The notes below the pieces were generated by a model. It ran no database searches. It was given only the letters and a program-made list of their open reading frames with translations, and had not been told where the DNA came from. A stretch of DNA of 64,000 nucleotides. Origin: Limonium bicolor. Lineage: Eukaryota; Streptophyta; Magnoliopsida; Caryophyllales; Plumbaginaceae. Location: assembly GCA_023374045.1 (NCBI GenBank), contig CM041776.1, positions 141,921,296 through 141,985,295 on the forward strand. The letters are read 5' to 3'. Both the position numbers and the translations under genes were made by a program. This document shows, one piece after another, positions 34,094 through 43,608 of the stretch (the stretch's first letter is position 1; every line of letters starts with the position of its first letter).

Positions 34094-34827
34094 TTATCTA
34101 AAGGTTAAGTTTAACCGTCCTGGTTTCATATGCGTCGCATTAATCACTGCTGACGGTGCTGTATTCAGCTTGATTCTCTTAATCCCATGGTATAACATCC
34201 TTGATTCTCCTCCCATAACTAATACATCCCCTGACTTAAGTATTAACTTATTAGCACGGTCCGTACGCTTCTGCTCACCGTACAAAAATTTAGCGTCATC
34301 TCCTATGGACCAAGACACTACGGGTATCCCTCGTTCGAGAGACTCCGTTGTCTCGTCCTTGTCCTGATGTAGTCCAAGTCGCCCATCTTTCTCATAGAAG
34401 TTTACAATGCAAATGTCTGCTTGTATGTCTGGAACCGGTTCTGCTTCCAACTACTGAGCTATCTCCATGACTTGTGTAATAACCGGATGGAACTCTTCGG
34501 GTATTCCCAGTGGTGAGACTCCATCTTGTATCCTCGTGGTTTGGTAGGTCTTGGCATACGGATTCCAATCCTTGCCTAAGCTCATCATTTTTAATTTCAT
34601 CCTTGCTCCCCCTGGGTACTCCGGTGTATAAAAACCTCCCGGTCCCACTCCTAGCTGATTGCATTTCCTGATGATGGCTATTTGCGCTTCGGGTGTCAGG
34701 TATCCCCTTAATAAAATCATACCTGGGCGGATAACCTGACATTGTTCGGTTGGAAAGTCTATGGTTTCGATGTCGGTGTACTCCGGGTTAGGTGTAGAAG
34801 GCATTGGATAGCAGATGTTGAAGCTTC
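34094..34827 (-). pseudogene. AlkB-like Fe(II)/2-oxoglutarate dioxygenase exon, outer element (nearly intact)
   Basis: The exon follows the acceptor ACCACTTTAG| and reads ICYPMPSTPNPEYTD, then VIRPGMILLRGYLTPEAQIA, VGPGGFYTPEYPGGARMKLK and MSLGKDWNPYAKTY, as in plant ALKBH1-like proteins. One TAG at 34451-34453 interrupts; the inner copy has CAG there. In the same frame from 34450 come IVNFYEKDGRLGLHQDKDE with the iron ligands His (34367-34369) and Asp (34361-34363), then SWSIGDDAKFLYGEQKR, SGDVLVMGGESRMLYHG with the third ligand His (34187-34189), and PGRLNLTFR with the two Arg of the RxNxTxR motif, before TAA at 34094. About 240 residues, the usual size of an AlkB catalytic domain. The expected role is oxidative demethylation of RNA or DNA. 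A second possible lesion is TGA formed at the splice junction from exon 3. Family assignment is firm; substrate is unknown. Confidence 0.9.
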
Positions 34828-34958
34828 CTAAAGTGGTATTAGGTTATATCTTACTTATATTCTAATCTTATCTTGTTCTCACTTATCTTATTTATTCACT
34901 AAACATGCATGTAATGCGGTGAGCAGGCAATTTTATTACTAAATGGTTATAGCAGTAC
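34828..34958 (-). other. Outer gag intron 3 (gag to AlkB)
   Basis: Donor GGCCAT|GTACTG and acceptor CACTTTAG|GAAG enclose 131 AT-rich bp at the same place as the inner element's intron 3. The exon base before the donor is T here but G in the inner copy; with T, the joined codon becomes TGA. This looks like a late lesion at the splice site. Confidence 0.6.
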
Positions 34959-36356
34959 ATGGCCTCGATGAGGGTTCAGGCTCATCGTCCCGGTCCACCA
35001 AGTGTAGTGTGGGTCCCGATTTCTGGGCTACCCGTGGGTTCTTGCTCGCCGATTGCTGCGCCCCCTTCTGACCGTCAGAACCAGCTCCCTGATTGGTCTT
35101 AGTCTTAATCTTAAAACTGGGTCTGTAATTCTTACTCTCCGGGTTCCCGTAGCACTCATATGCCCGGTGCCCGAGTACACCGCAAAAATTACACTCCACC
35201 TTATTCCCCCTGCAGTCAACTTCGGGGTGGTCCCCCTTGCACCTCTGGCAATAGTAGTGTCGTTGGTAGCCACCTCCGGTTTCCTTTCCAGTCTCAGTAC
35301 CTGATTACGCATCGCATCAGTGATTGTGTCTCAATGTTGTCAACCATTCTTATTTACTCAAGATGTATTTCCTTACCCTTTGGCGCCCTGGAGCGCAGGG
35401 GCTTAGCAGCATAAGCATAAGTCAGTTTTAGTGGCTTATCAGTAGCCTTCTCCTTTTCCTCCTTTCCTTTTTGGTTCTGGTTCTTTTGGGCTTGAGGCTG
35501 GTACTTCTGTTTCTTGTACCCACCTTGCCCTTGGTGTTCTGTACTCTTCCCAGCATTCTTTCTCTTGGCATTGTCCTCGTCCCTCAGCTGGACGGTTATC
35601 TCAACCTTTGCAGCGGCATGATAGCACTCCTGCTTCCCAAGGTATAAGTTCCTCTTATTTCTCACAAACTAAATCTTATTCACTTAATTATATCTTACTC
35701 ATTCTTATTACCTGCAAGGTAGTATAACTCGTCGGCCCCATGCCGTAGCGGAGTCGATGGCTAAGCCCGCCATAGAAGCGGTCCACCAGTATCTGGTCTG
35801 AATACCCAAGACCTGGCAGAAGACGGAGCAAGGCGGTGAACTCTGTGTAATACTCGTCCACCGTCATCTTGTCGGTCTGCTTGAGCACATCCAACTGTAG
35901 GCGCTTCTTCGTCTGGACATGGGCGGGATAGTACTTCGCTCGTAGCAAGGCGGTGTACTGCTCCCAGCCGAACTCTGGATTGGCCACATGCTCGGCCCTC
36001 ACCAGCTTCCACCAATCGCCTGCTGCCCCCTTCAGGTAGAACGCAGCTAGACGCACCTTGATCCCAGCAGGGACGTCAAGGGTCTCAAAGGCGGTCTCCA
36101 ACTCGGAGATGTACGCCTCGAGCTTGGAGGGATCGGTCTCCCCCTTAAAATGTGCGGGTCGAAGGTCTGCAAGGCTCTTCACCCAATTCGGTTCCCGGGG
36201 TTGTGGCGGTGGAGGTGGTGCACCCACACCAGGCTGATAGCCCATGTGCCCTAATGCGGCAGCTACGATCTCTGCGATCGTCTGCCCTTCTGGTATCTCA
36301 GTCTCGTCGCCTCGACCACGGCCTCGGCCTCTCCTTCCTGACATCTGAACAATCAC
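34959..36356 (-). CDS. Outer element gag, split by introns, frames open
   Basis: Exon 1 (36356 or 36344 to 35712) starts MSGRRGRGRGRGDETEIPEG and holds the gag core (LRPAHFKGETDPSKLEAYIS, AAFYLKGAAGDWW, AKYYPAHVQTKKRLQLDVLK, MTVDEYYTEFTALLRLLPGL). Exon 2 (35629-35377) reads ECYHAAAKVEITVQLRDEDN, then a Lys/Gln-rich basic stretch that probably binds RNA. Exon 3 (35300-34959) has the knuckles CQRCKGDHPEVDC (CX2CX3HX4C) and CNFCGVLGHRAYEC (CX2CX4HX4C). No stop interrupts these exons if the introns are removed; whether the whole is expressed is unknown. Gag would package element RNA in cytoplasmic particles. MSG is the preferred start because both families share it. Confidence 0.8.
35301..35376 (-). 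other. Outer gag intron 2
   Basis: Donor CCAAAGG|GTAAGG and acceptor GCGTAATCAG|GT, 76 bp, phase 1. It contains in-frame stops and joins the basic exon to the zinc-knuckle exon. Confidence 0.75.
35630..35711 (-). other. Outer gag intron 1
   Basis: Donor CCTTGCAG|GTAATA and acceptor TGGGAAGCAG|GAG, 82 bp, phase 0, joining TTLQ to ECYHAA. The position and phase are the same as in the inner element. Confidence 0.8.
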
Positions 36357-36562
36357 AACTCACATTAGATTCGTATCCACCACTGTTTCGGTTAACAAAT
36401 TCATAACGTCTGTAGACGGTAAAGACGACCCACACTTATTAGTGGTCATCTGACTCTACTCACACTAACAGCACACACCCTTAACCCGTCACTTATTTCT
36501 TAACTTATATCCTAACTCGGTGGTTTCTTATGTCCGGTATTTCTTGATCAGAGCGTAACTAC
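36357..36562 (-). other. Outer element leader between PBS and gag
   Basis: Non-coding 5' leader on the minus strand, just downstream of the primer-binding hairpin. Nothing else is recognisable. Confidence 0.5.
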
Positions 36563-36574
36563 GCTCTGATACCA
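36563..36574 (-). promoter_or_regulatory. Primer-binding site (initiator tRNA-Met), outer element
   Basis: Minus-strand TGGTATCAGAGC, an exact 12-base complement of the initiator tRNA-Met end, five bases after GTTACA. It forms one arm of a perfect hairpin with 36548-36557 (TCAGAGCGTA / TACGCTCTGA). Confidence 0.9.
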
Positions 36575-38084
36575 CTTTTTGTAACACCCCGTTCTAAGCC
36601 AATCGTGGTTATCGCAACTTAACAAATAATACCTAAACGTCGCAGCGGAAATAAACTATCACCAGGACCTTGCCACGGTCTAATCAACAAGAAATACCGT
36701 TACTTAAATATTTACTACCGCATATCCATAATACATACACCAACCGAGTTTAAAGTATCTCCAAAACCATACAATATTTCACAAGTTCAACTATCAACAG
36801 ACTGGAGCACAGGTGCTACCCGTACTCAAAATAAGTCCCACCTAGAGCTACCCGCTCCTACTCTCGTGGTGTGACTTCATGGGCCGCTTACCTGCAAGTG
36901 TAAAAACAGCCCCCAAAGGGGGTCAGCACGAATGTTGGTACGACCCTCTCGTGGCCCCCAAGCTAACGGGGCTACGACGACTAATTGTCAATAGCATGGA
37001 AGTTGATTAGCATCACAATCATAATATGAAATGCAATAAAAAACAAACCACGGTGAACATAAATAGCTCAAATGCAAATGAACGACTCAGGCGTTCCCTT
37101 AATAAGTGAGTTAGATCTTAACTCCTTAAATCCACAATCTCCTTAACCTTATAATTGCCAACCGTTCCACTATTAGATTGGTTAGCCCTTAATTGGTTGC
37201 TTATCTTTGTAGGGCTTGGTTAACCCTAGCCGGTAGCAGTGCACTATCCGGCAATAAGCTACCTTTCTTAATTTGTTGGGGATGTAGGCTTGATCCCCCC
37301 ATGCCATCCTTAATGTGCCTCCCACCTCAAACAGTAGTCCGGGTGGTCGGGTCGGTTTGTTGACCCTAGGTGACGAGTCCGAGGACAAGTCTTATTCGGA
37401 AGTCGGATCTGATTCAGATACCGACCTCCCCCAATACACATGTGTCGGTACCATTCCGGATTCCTCACTCCCACCCCAAGTTACGGTTAGTGAAATCTTA
37501 AATACCATGTGTTAGTTAAACCTTGACGGGTATTGACCAACAATCACCAATGTACAAATCCTCTCCTTAACTCAATAAGTACCAAGCTTAGTTAGTAGCT
37601 ATCCTTAAGCCTCGTTGGTTAGTGTAAAGAAAACACATACACAACGAGAACATTAATATCCGGTTGCATGTTTTATCTTGTCTTAGTCATATCAAACAAA
37701 CAGGTAGCACACAAGCCAAGGGACACCTCGTTAGCAAGCAGGTCACAAGAAAGACTGTACCGTTCACCGTCGACTGTTGTTTGTTTAACCTTCTTCGGGG
37801 TCCCAATTCACAAACCTAAAACATTCATTCATTTTTAGGTCATTAGTTATTTGCACCTTACTTAAGACACTTAATCCCTAAAGATTCCCATTCGATACCC
37901 TCTTTAGTCTTTACCACTTAACCATATTAACTTAACTTTAAACTTAAGGTTTATACTTAACCTAACTTAATTCCTTAGGTTCTTAGGTTCCTAATCATTA
38001 CCCTACCAATGGCATACCTTATTACCAATTAACATCTTTAGAATTTAAAATTTCTTTTTTTTTGTGTTTTTGGCTCGAGCGATC

Positions 38085-38480
38085 TTACCGACCGACCTTA
38101 CCCAAGGTCGGTCCATTCCAGGACGTATTACCGTTTGAAAATTACCCCGACCGACCTTGCAAGTCCGGTCCCCAAGGTCGGTCCATTCCCGAGAGTTTTC
38201 CCCGTGGGAAATTTAAGCTCGACCGAACTTGTAAGTCCGGTCCCAAGTTCGGTTGATTCCAGAGACTTAATTCCCGTACAAAATTCTAGGTATGACCGAC
38301 CTTGTAAGTCCGGTCCCACGGTCAGTCCATTCTAGAGACTTAATTCGTACACAAAATACAAGCCCGACCGAACTTGTAAGTCCGGTCCCCAAGTTCGGTC
38401 GGTTCCAGAAACTCTTTCTGGTAGTGTAAACTGGGCTCGACCGACCCAGGTCCGGTCCCTAAGGTCGGTCGGCTCCAGAA
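38085..38480. repeat. Array of six hairpin modules (outer LTR, right)
   Basis: Copy of the array at 13206-13612, with modules near 38090, 38149, 38220, 38294, 38364 and 38438. Single-base differences affect several arms, for example GGTCGG to GGTTGA. Confidence 0.8.
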
Positions 38481-39288
38481 CCTTGTTTCTAAATTCCCAT
38501 TTGACTCCAAACTTCTCCTCTTACATCCTAGTATGTTCTAACCTCATTTGGGCACCTCAAATACACCTTAAGCCTTCCACTAAACACATTAAATCACTCA
38601 CCAACATCCACCTTAGTCATTATGCATTTTCCTTGTAATCATGCCAACACTTGTAATATTTTTCACTAGGTTTCTAGGTGGTGATTCATACCTAATATAA
38701 CCACTATGCCAAATGCATCCTCACCACTATAACATCATCCCCCAAGCATCTTTCACCATCTAAAACTCCTTTATGCAACTACTTAAAGTTTCTACACAAG
38801 TTTATGCCTTCATCCATCAACACCTTATTTTCTCCTACTTGTTTACCAATGTTTGCCTAAGTCCTAAATACACTAGTACATTTTTTGATTCCTAAATCCT
38901 CCATGGTGACGCCTAAGTCATTATAACTCATTAAAACACCTTAAACTCACCCTTTTTCATCAAAACAACCCCTAAAATTTCCCAGTACTACCTTAGTCAT
39001 GAAATCTCCTTAGAACATCTTAAACAATTAGGTTCTTCTCTAAATTTCGCCATGGGTTCTCTAGTATATTATTACACCAACACATTAGTTTTTCACCATC
39101 AAATAGCTATCAACATTCAAACTCTCATTAAACCTTCTTAACACACATAAAACATCAAAACTACACTACATCACAATATAGTGCATAAACTTAAAATTGC
39201 TTGGCACTTAGGCCCTTAAATGCATAAATCTTAAACACTGAATTTCCTCAATATATATAGCCTTTGACCTGCAAATACACACAACAAG

Positions 39289-39293
39289 GCTCC
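39289..39293. repeat. Target-site duplication GCTCC, left copy (LARD array)
   Basis: GCTCC precedes TGAAATACCCC and recurs at 61975-61979 after GTGTTACA. The uninterrupted left LTR has a single GCTCC at the corresponding place (AAGGCTCCCATTG near 14400). Confidence 0.9.
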
Positions 39294-40410
39294 TGAAATA
39301 CCCCAAACCTTGATATGATGTTTAAATGTTAAACTATGGTATTTAAAGGCTAAAAAGTGCCTTAGAAACATCGGTGTACAATTTAAACCATAGTAAAAAC
39401 ACAATAAAACACTAAGACACAGTTTGAGCAAAAACATGCTCTAAGCTTGGGGTGAACTTGGTTAGGACCCAAAGAGCCTACCAAGATTTGATAATATTTA
39501 ATTATGATTTTATAAGGCTAATTAAGTCCTTAGGAAACCTTGGTAGACAATGAAACCAAACAAAACATAAATAAATACCTTAAGGTCAATATGGGCTAAA
39601 ATGTGCTCTAAGCTTGGGATAAATTTTTATAAGACCTAATGGTCATACCTATACCTTATAAATATGTTAATGAACATATTAAACCAATTACCAAAGAAAA
39701 CCAAGCTTGAAAACAAGTTAGAACACAAAAAGTGCTTTAAGGAGTCTTAAAGCACGTTTTTGAAAAATTGTCTTGTAAATGAGTTTTGAATGGCTAAATG
39801 TCCATCATTACTCTTAAATGTATATGTGTACTATATAATATCACATTTGGATGTCTATATCAATAGGAAAAAATTTCACTTCTATGTGCCTTGTTTTTGT
39901 GAATAGTGATTTAATAAGCTAGTTTGTAACATATGTTATCATAAGTAATTAAATTGACAAATAAAGACTAAAATACCCTTATGTAGTAAAGGGGGCCGGT
40001 TTTCTAAGTGTGGTGACTCACCACTCTCTTGTTAATATGAAAAGTAAATAAAGATGACTAATTAATGTACTATTTGCTTTATAAGCACAAATATCTTCTA
40101 AAATGCAAGTTTATCTCATTCTCTCATTTCCTTCTCATTTCACACGGTTCCAAGTCTTCTTCTACCTCCCTTCTTGCTGTTCTCTCACGGTAATACTCAC
40201 CACCACCATTAAACTCTAGCTTTGACCTCTTGTAAATCCAAGCTCACTTAACCAAATAAAAAACAAACACCACCAATCTCTTCCTCTCATCAAGCTCTTC
40301 ATTTCTATCTTCTTAAAATTCCAAGAGCCCCATTTCGGTGCCATGGAGTTCCACCATTGAAGGAGCTTGAGCTTGTATTTCTACATATTATTGATCCCCT
40401 TTGCTCCTAG

Positions 40411-40904
40411 GTAAGGAATCTCAAAGAAAAATCAAGTTTCTTTCATGTTTTTGCCTTGACCGAAATTGCACATTAATGGTGCTCTTTGTGTGACTTTGTT
40501 CTAGCTTCATTCCAACCTTTCATGGACTAGGTGGAGTCCTCTCTTGATAGATATTCAAACTCTCTTCAAAGACCAAGGTAAAACAACTACATTAATGTTT
40601 TTGAAACAATGTAAACCTAGGGTTTACAATGAGATGAAGCATAAAGCTTATATACTCATTTCAATGTTGGTATATTGTTTAGTAGTTGACAAGGAATCAA
40701 ATACCTTACCGGTTTTGTAAGGAAACAAGAAAGAAGTTTGGGTGGAAAAGAGGTAAATATGCTATCTCAATGTGGTTTAATGCCTTAGGAGAAATGAGCT
40801 TATAATGCTTGTTAAAACTACCTAAAGAGCCAATGGTAAATGAGCTAGTATAATGCTCTCAAGGAGTTTATTAAGGGTATATGTATTGTTGGGTGTATTT
40901 GCAG
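40411..40904 (+). other. Putative intron in the LARD LTR leader
   Basis: CTCCTAG|GTAAGGAATC and GGTGTATTTGCAG|GTCAAAGG are strong plant splice sites 494 bp apart, downstream of the TATA-like motif. The acceptor is also present in the outer LTR. In LTR 3 (59281) the acceptor AG is changed to TG. Use of these sites is inferred. Confidence 0.4.
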
Positions 40905-41593
40905 GTCAAAGGCATTATTATGTGGGAAATTCAGTGTTTATGGTTTATGCAATTTAAGGGCCTAAGAGCCATGCATTTTAAGGGCCTAAGTGCCAAGCAA
41001 TTTAAATCATGCACTATATTGTGATGTAGTGTAAATTTGGTGAAGTTTGTGTGTGATGGTGTTCTTGATGGATTTAGGTGTTCTTGAGTGTTTAATGGTG
41101 AAAACTATGAGCTTTGGAATGATGATGTGCTAAGAGAACCCATGGCAAAATTTGTAAAATGTATAAGGAGTTTTAAGTGCTTGAATGAGCTTGGGTGAAC
41201 TAGGAATTGTTAGAAATGCCTAAGTAATTTACAATAGGAGAAATAATGTCTTAAGGTGTTCTAGGTAAACAAAGGACTTAGGCACCAACTAGGGTTTAGG
41301 TTGGTATGAAATAATGCTTAAGAGATGATGTTGAGATGAGGAGAAAACATTTTGGGATAGTAGTTTCCATAGGTAAGAAACAACATTTAGAAACTTAATG
41401 TAAATGTTGTAAGTGTTAGTGAATTTATAAGGAAAAAATGAGTAACAAGTGAAACATGGAATTAGGAGTGTTAAAGATGATATTTGGACATTAGAATATA
41501 CCTAGGAACATTAGGTAAGTTTATACATTTAATGGAGGTGGAGAAATAATGCAACAAGGTTAGAAAAATGCAAATATAGCATTTTGTAGCTTG

Positions 41594-41780
41594 GGTCCGG
41601 GACTTGGTTAATGGTTAAAGTCCCGGACCATATATCAAAAACAGGCCGAGAGTTGTTCCATGTAGTGGTCCGGGACTTGGGGTGAGTACAAGGTCCCGGA
41701 CCACCCTATTAAATATGGCCGAGAGTACTCCAATGTGTTGGTCCGGGACTTAAGGTAAGGACCAAGTCCCGGACCACTCT
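41594..41780. repeat. Three hairpin modules, period 73 bp (LARD LTR 1)
   Basis: GGTCCGGGACTT...AAGTCCCGGACC pairs start at 41594, 41667 and 41740; arms of 11-12 bases pair perfectly. GGCCGAGAGT spacers separate them. Copies are at 50794-50982 and 59976-60162. Confidence 0.9.
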
Positions 41781-43596
41781 AAAAATTGTTTAAGGTTGGA
41801 AAATGATGTCTAATGATGGAGATTGATGGATAATGATGTTATAAGGTTGTGTAGGACATGTTAGGTGAGTTATAAACGCAATTTGGTGGGTGAAAAGTTG
41901 AAGTAAAATGAAAGAGTGAAACATGTTAAAAATGTAAGGGTATTTAACTAGTTAAACGGGGTTAACCATGGTCATTCGACGTTACACAAACATATTACCC
42001 CAATGTTAATGAAGGTAACTTTAATGTACCAGTTGTTCGAGAATTGTTCGAGGAACGTAAGTGGACATGGTAGAGTGGACTCCGGTGACAGGTATGGTTT
42101 TCTTGCAACCTGTGTCCTACCGGATTACACCGGCTTGTATGCCAATGTGTTTTTTGAGTGTTTGCCACCTTGTAAGATTAAAACATGTAATGAGTTTATA
42201 GTAATTCATTTATGAGGCGCATCTGGTCTCCGATACCGTTTAACCTCAAATAAGTGTCAAACCTTAGCTAACTAGAACTAGGAACACGTGAGAGATCGGT
42301 ATTCGGAGTTAACGACCCAAACCTTGGGAACGTTCTAACCACGGCTATGCGTGAGTTAGTTGTGTATTGTTGTTGTGTGCAAGTGTGTGAACCTCCCTTG
42401 CGTGTTTAACTCGGTTGTGATACCGTATGGTTGTGGATGTGATAAGTTCCATAGTGGAACTCTAACTACTTACTTATAAGTATATATGTACTAATGGGGG
42501 GTGAGGAGTCCGGTCATGTTCCGGCCACGCGTGTGAGGACGGGAGTCGATGTCATATCCGGTTCGACTCTCTTGGTGTATGTATGGGTTGTATTCCAATT
42601 TGGTTTCAACCTTCCCTTAGCTTATCCAAAGCTAGTTTACTGACTCACGTCGGGCCACAGGGGCATACAAATGTTGTTTCGGTGTGCTTGGGATTACTAT
42701 ACCCGACGCACCTTGGTGTTAAGTTAACCGTTCAAATTAACAGGACGGTAATGAGGTATGTAACGGGCTTAGTATGAGATTGGCAACAATCTCCAGGCTC
42801 ACCGTGTTTATTAACTATGGTGGAAGGTTCCTTGTGTGAACCATACTTGTATTGTTATGTGTTATTGCTGTCAGGGATTACGGATGTGAACTCCGGTTTA
42901 TAATAGGAGGCGTTAGGGATAACCCGATTTATAGGTAAGTGTCGTCTGTTAAGGAAGGAACTCCATTTAGAGGAGAGCCACTCTAGGGTCAAAGGAAACT
43001 ATGGTTGATTTGTTATGTGTGGATGTGTTGGATGTTTGTTGAGCCCTATTGTTGGGTGTATGCAATGTGTTGTGTGTTTATGGTTTACATGCGTGATTCA
43101 AATATAATCTACCGCATGTTAAGACGACAATTAGTTGTGCGTGGCCCGGTAGCATGCGGGCTGCGGGATTACCATACCAGCAAAGGCGCTGAGCCCCTTG
43201 GGGGCCACCCTTTTCTTCCTTTTCTATTTCAGGTACAAGGAGCTGGAAGCCGTTCGAGAGTAGGACGGGGTAGATGGTTATACATGGGTAGCCATATGAA
43301 TGGCGTATGCATTGTAGGCGTAGTAAGTCCGAAATTGTTATCGGCGTTAGTTGTAAATACTCGGTACAGTGGGAATGTATGTATATAATAAATGTTGGAA
43401 ATGGAATAAGGATTGTATTGTGTAGTTGCTCGGGAATCTAGTCCATCAAACCGATACAATGTACATGTATTAGCCTTGTTAGCCACGTGGGTGGTTAACG
43501 GCGTGTAACACCATTGAATTAAGTAATGTGATGAGTTGAGATTTCCGCTGCAGTTTGATGTTAAGTGTACGGTGGTGGTTGGGGTGTTACAAAAAG

Positions 43597-43608
43597 TGGT
43601 ATCAGAGC
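43597..43608 (+). promoter_or_regulatory. Primer-binding site (initiator tRNA-Met), LARD internal 1
   Basis: TGGTATCAGAGC, five bases after the LTR end. It overlaps a perfect 9-bp hairpin, TCAGAGCGA (43602-43610) with TCGCTCTGA (43615-43623). Confidence 0.9.

Larger units (their letters stand above)
36580..39293 (-). mobile_element. Outer element 5' LTR, left part
   Basis: Starts TGTAACACCCCG and follows the left LTR (11710-14402) closely until the LARD insertion at 39294. The remainder is at 61980-63486. Nothing coding. Confidence 0.9.
39294..43591 (+). mobile_element. LARD LTR 1
   Basis: TGAAATACCCC...GGGGTGTTACA, 4,298 bp. A TATA-like TTTATAAG at 40078-40085 may drive transcription. Apparent splice sites lie downstream: donor CTCCTAG|GTAAGG at 40411 and acceptor GTATTTGCAG| ending at 40904. 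The hairpin array is at 41594-41780. Short frames recur identically in all three LTRs but are not protein-like. Confidence 0.9.

Noticed and set aside
34094..34827. AlkB exon as a host ALKBH gene fragment trapped by chance
   Set aside because: Two different element families have it at the same place with the same flanking introns; a single host-gene capture or random nesting would not give that.
43005..43388. 127-residue ORF repeated in the LARD LTRs
   Set aside because: It is shortened to 88 residues by a small insertion in LTR 2, has no domain features and spans LTR sequence near the primer site.
43597..43608. tRNA gene at TGGTATCAGAGC
   Set aside because: Only a 12-base primer site is present; no cloverleaf or promoter boxes follow.
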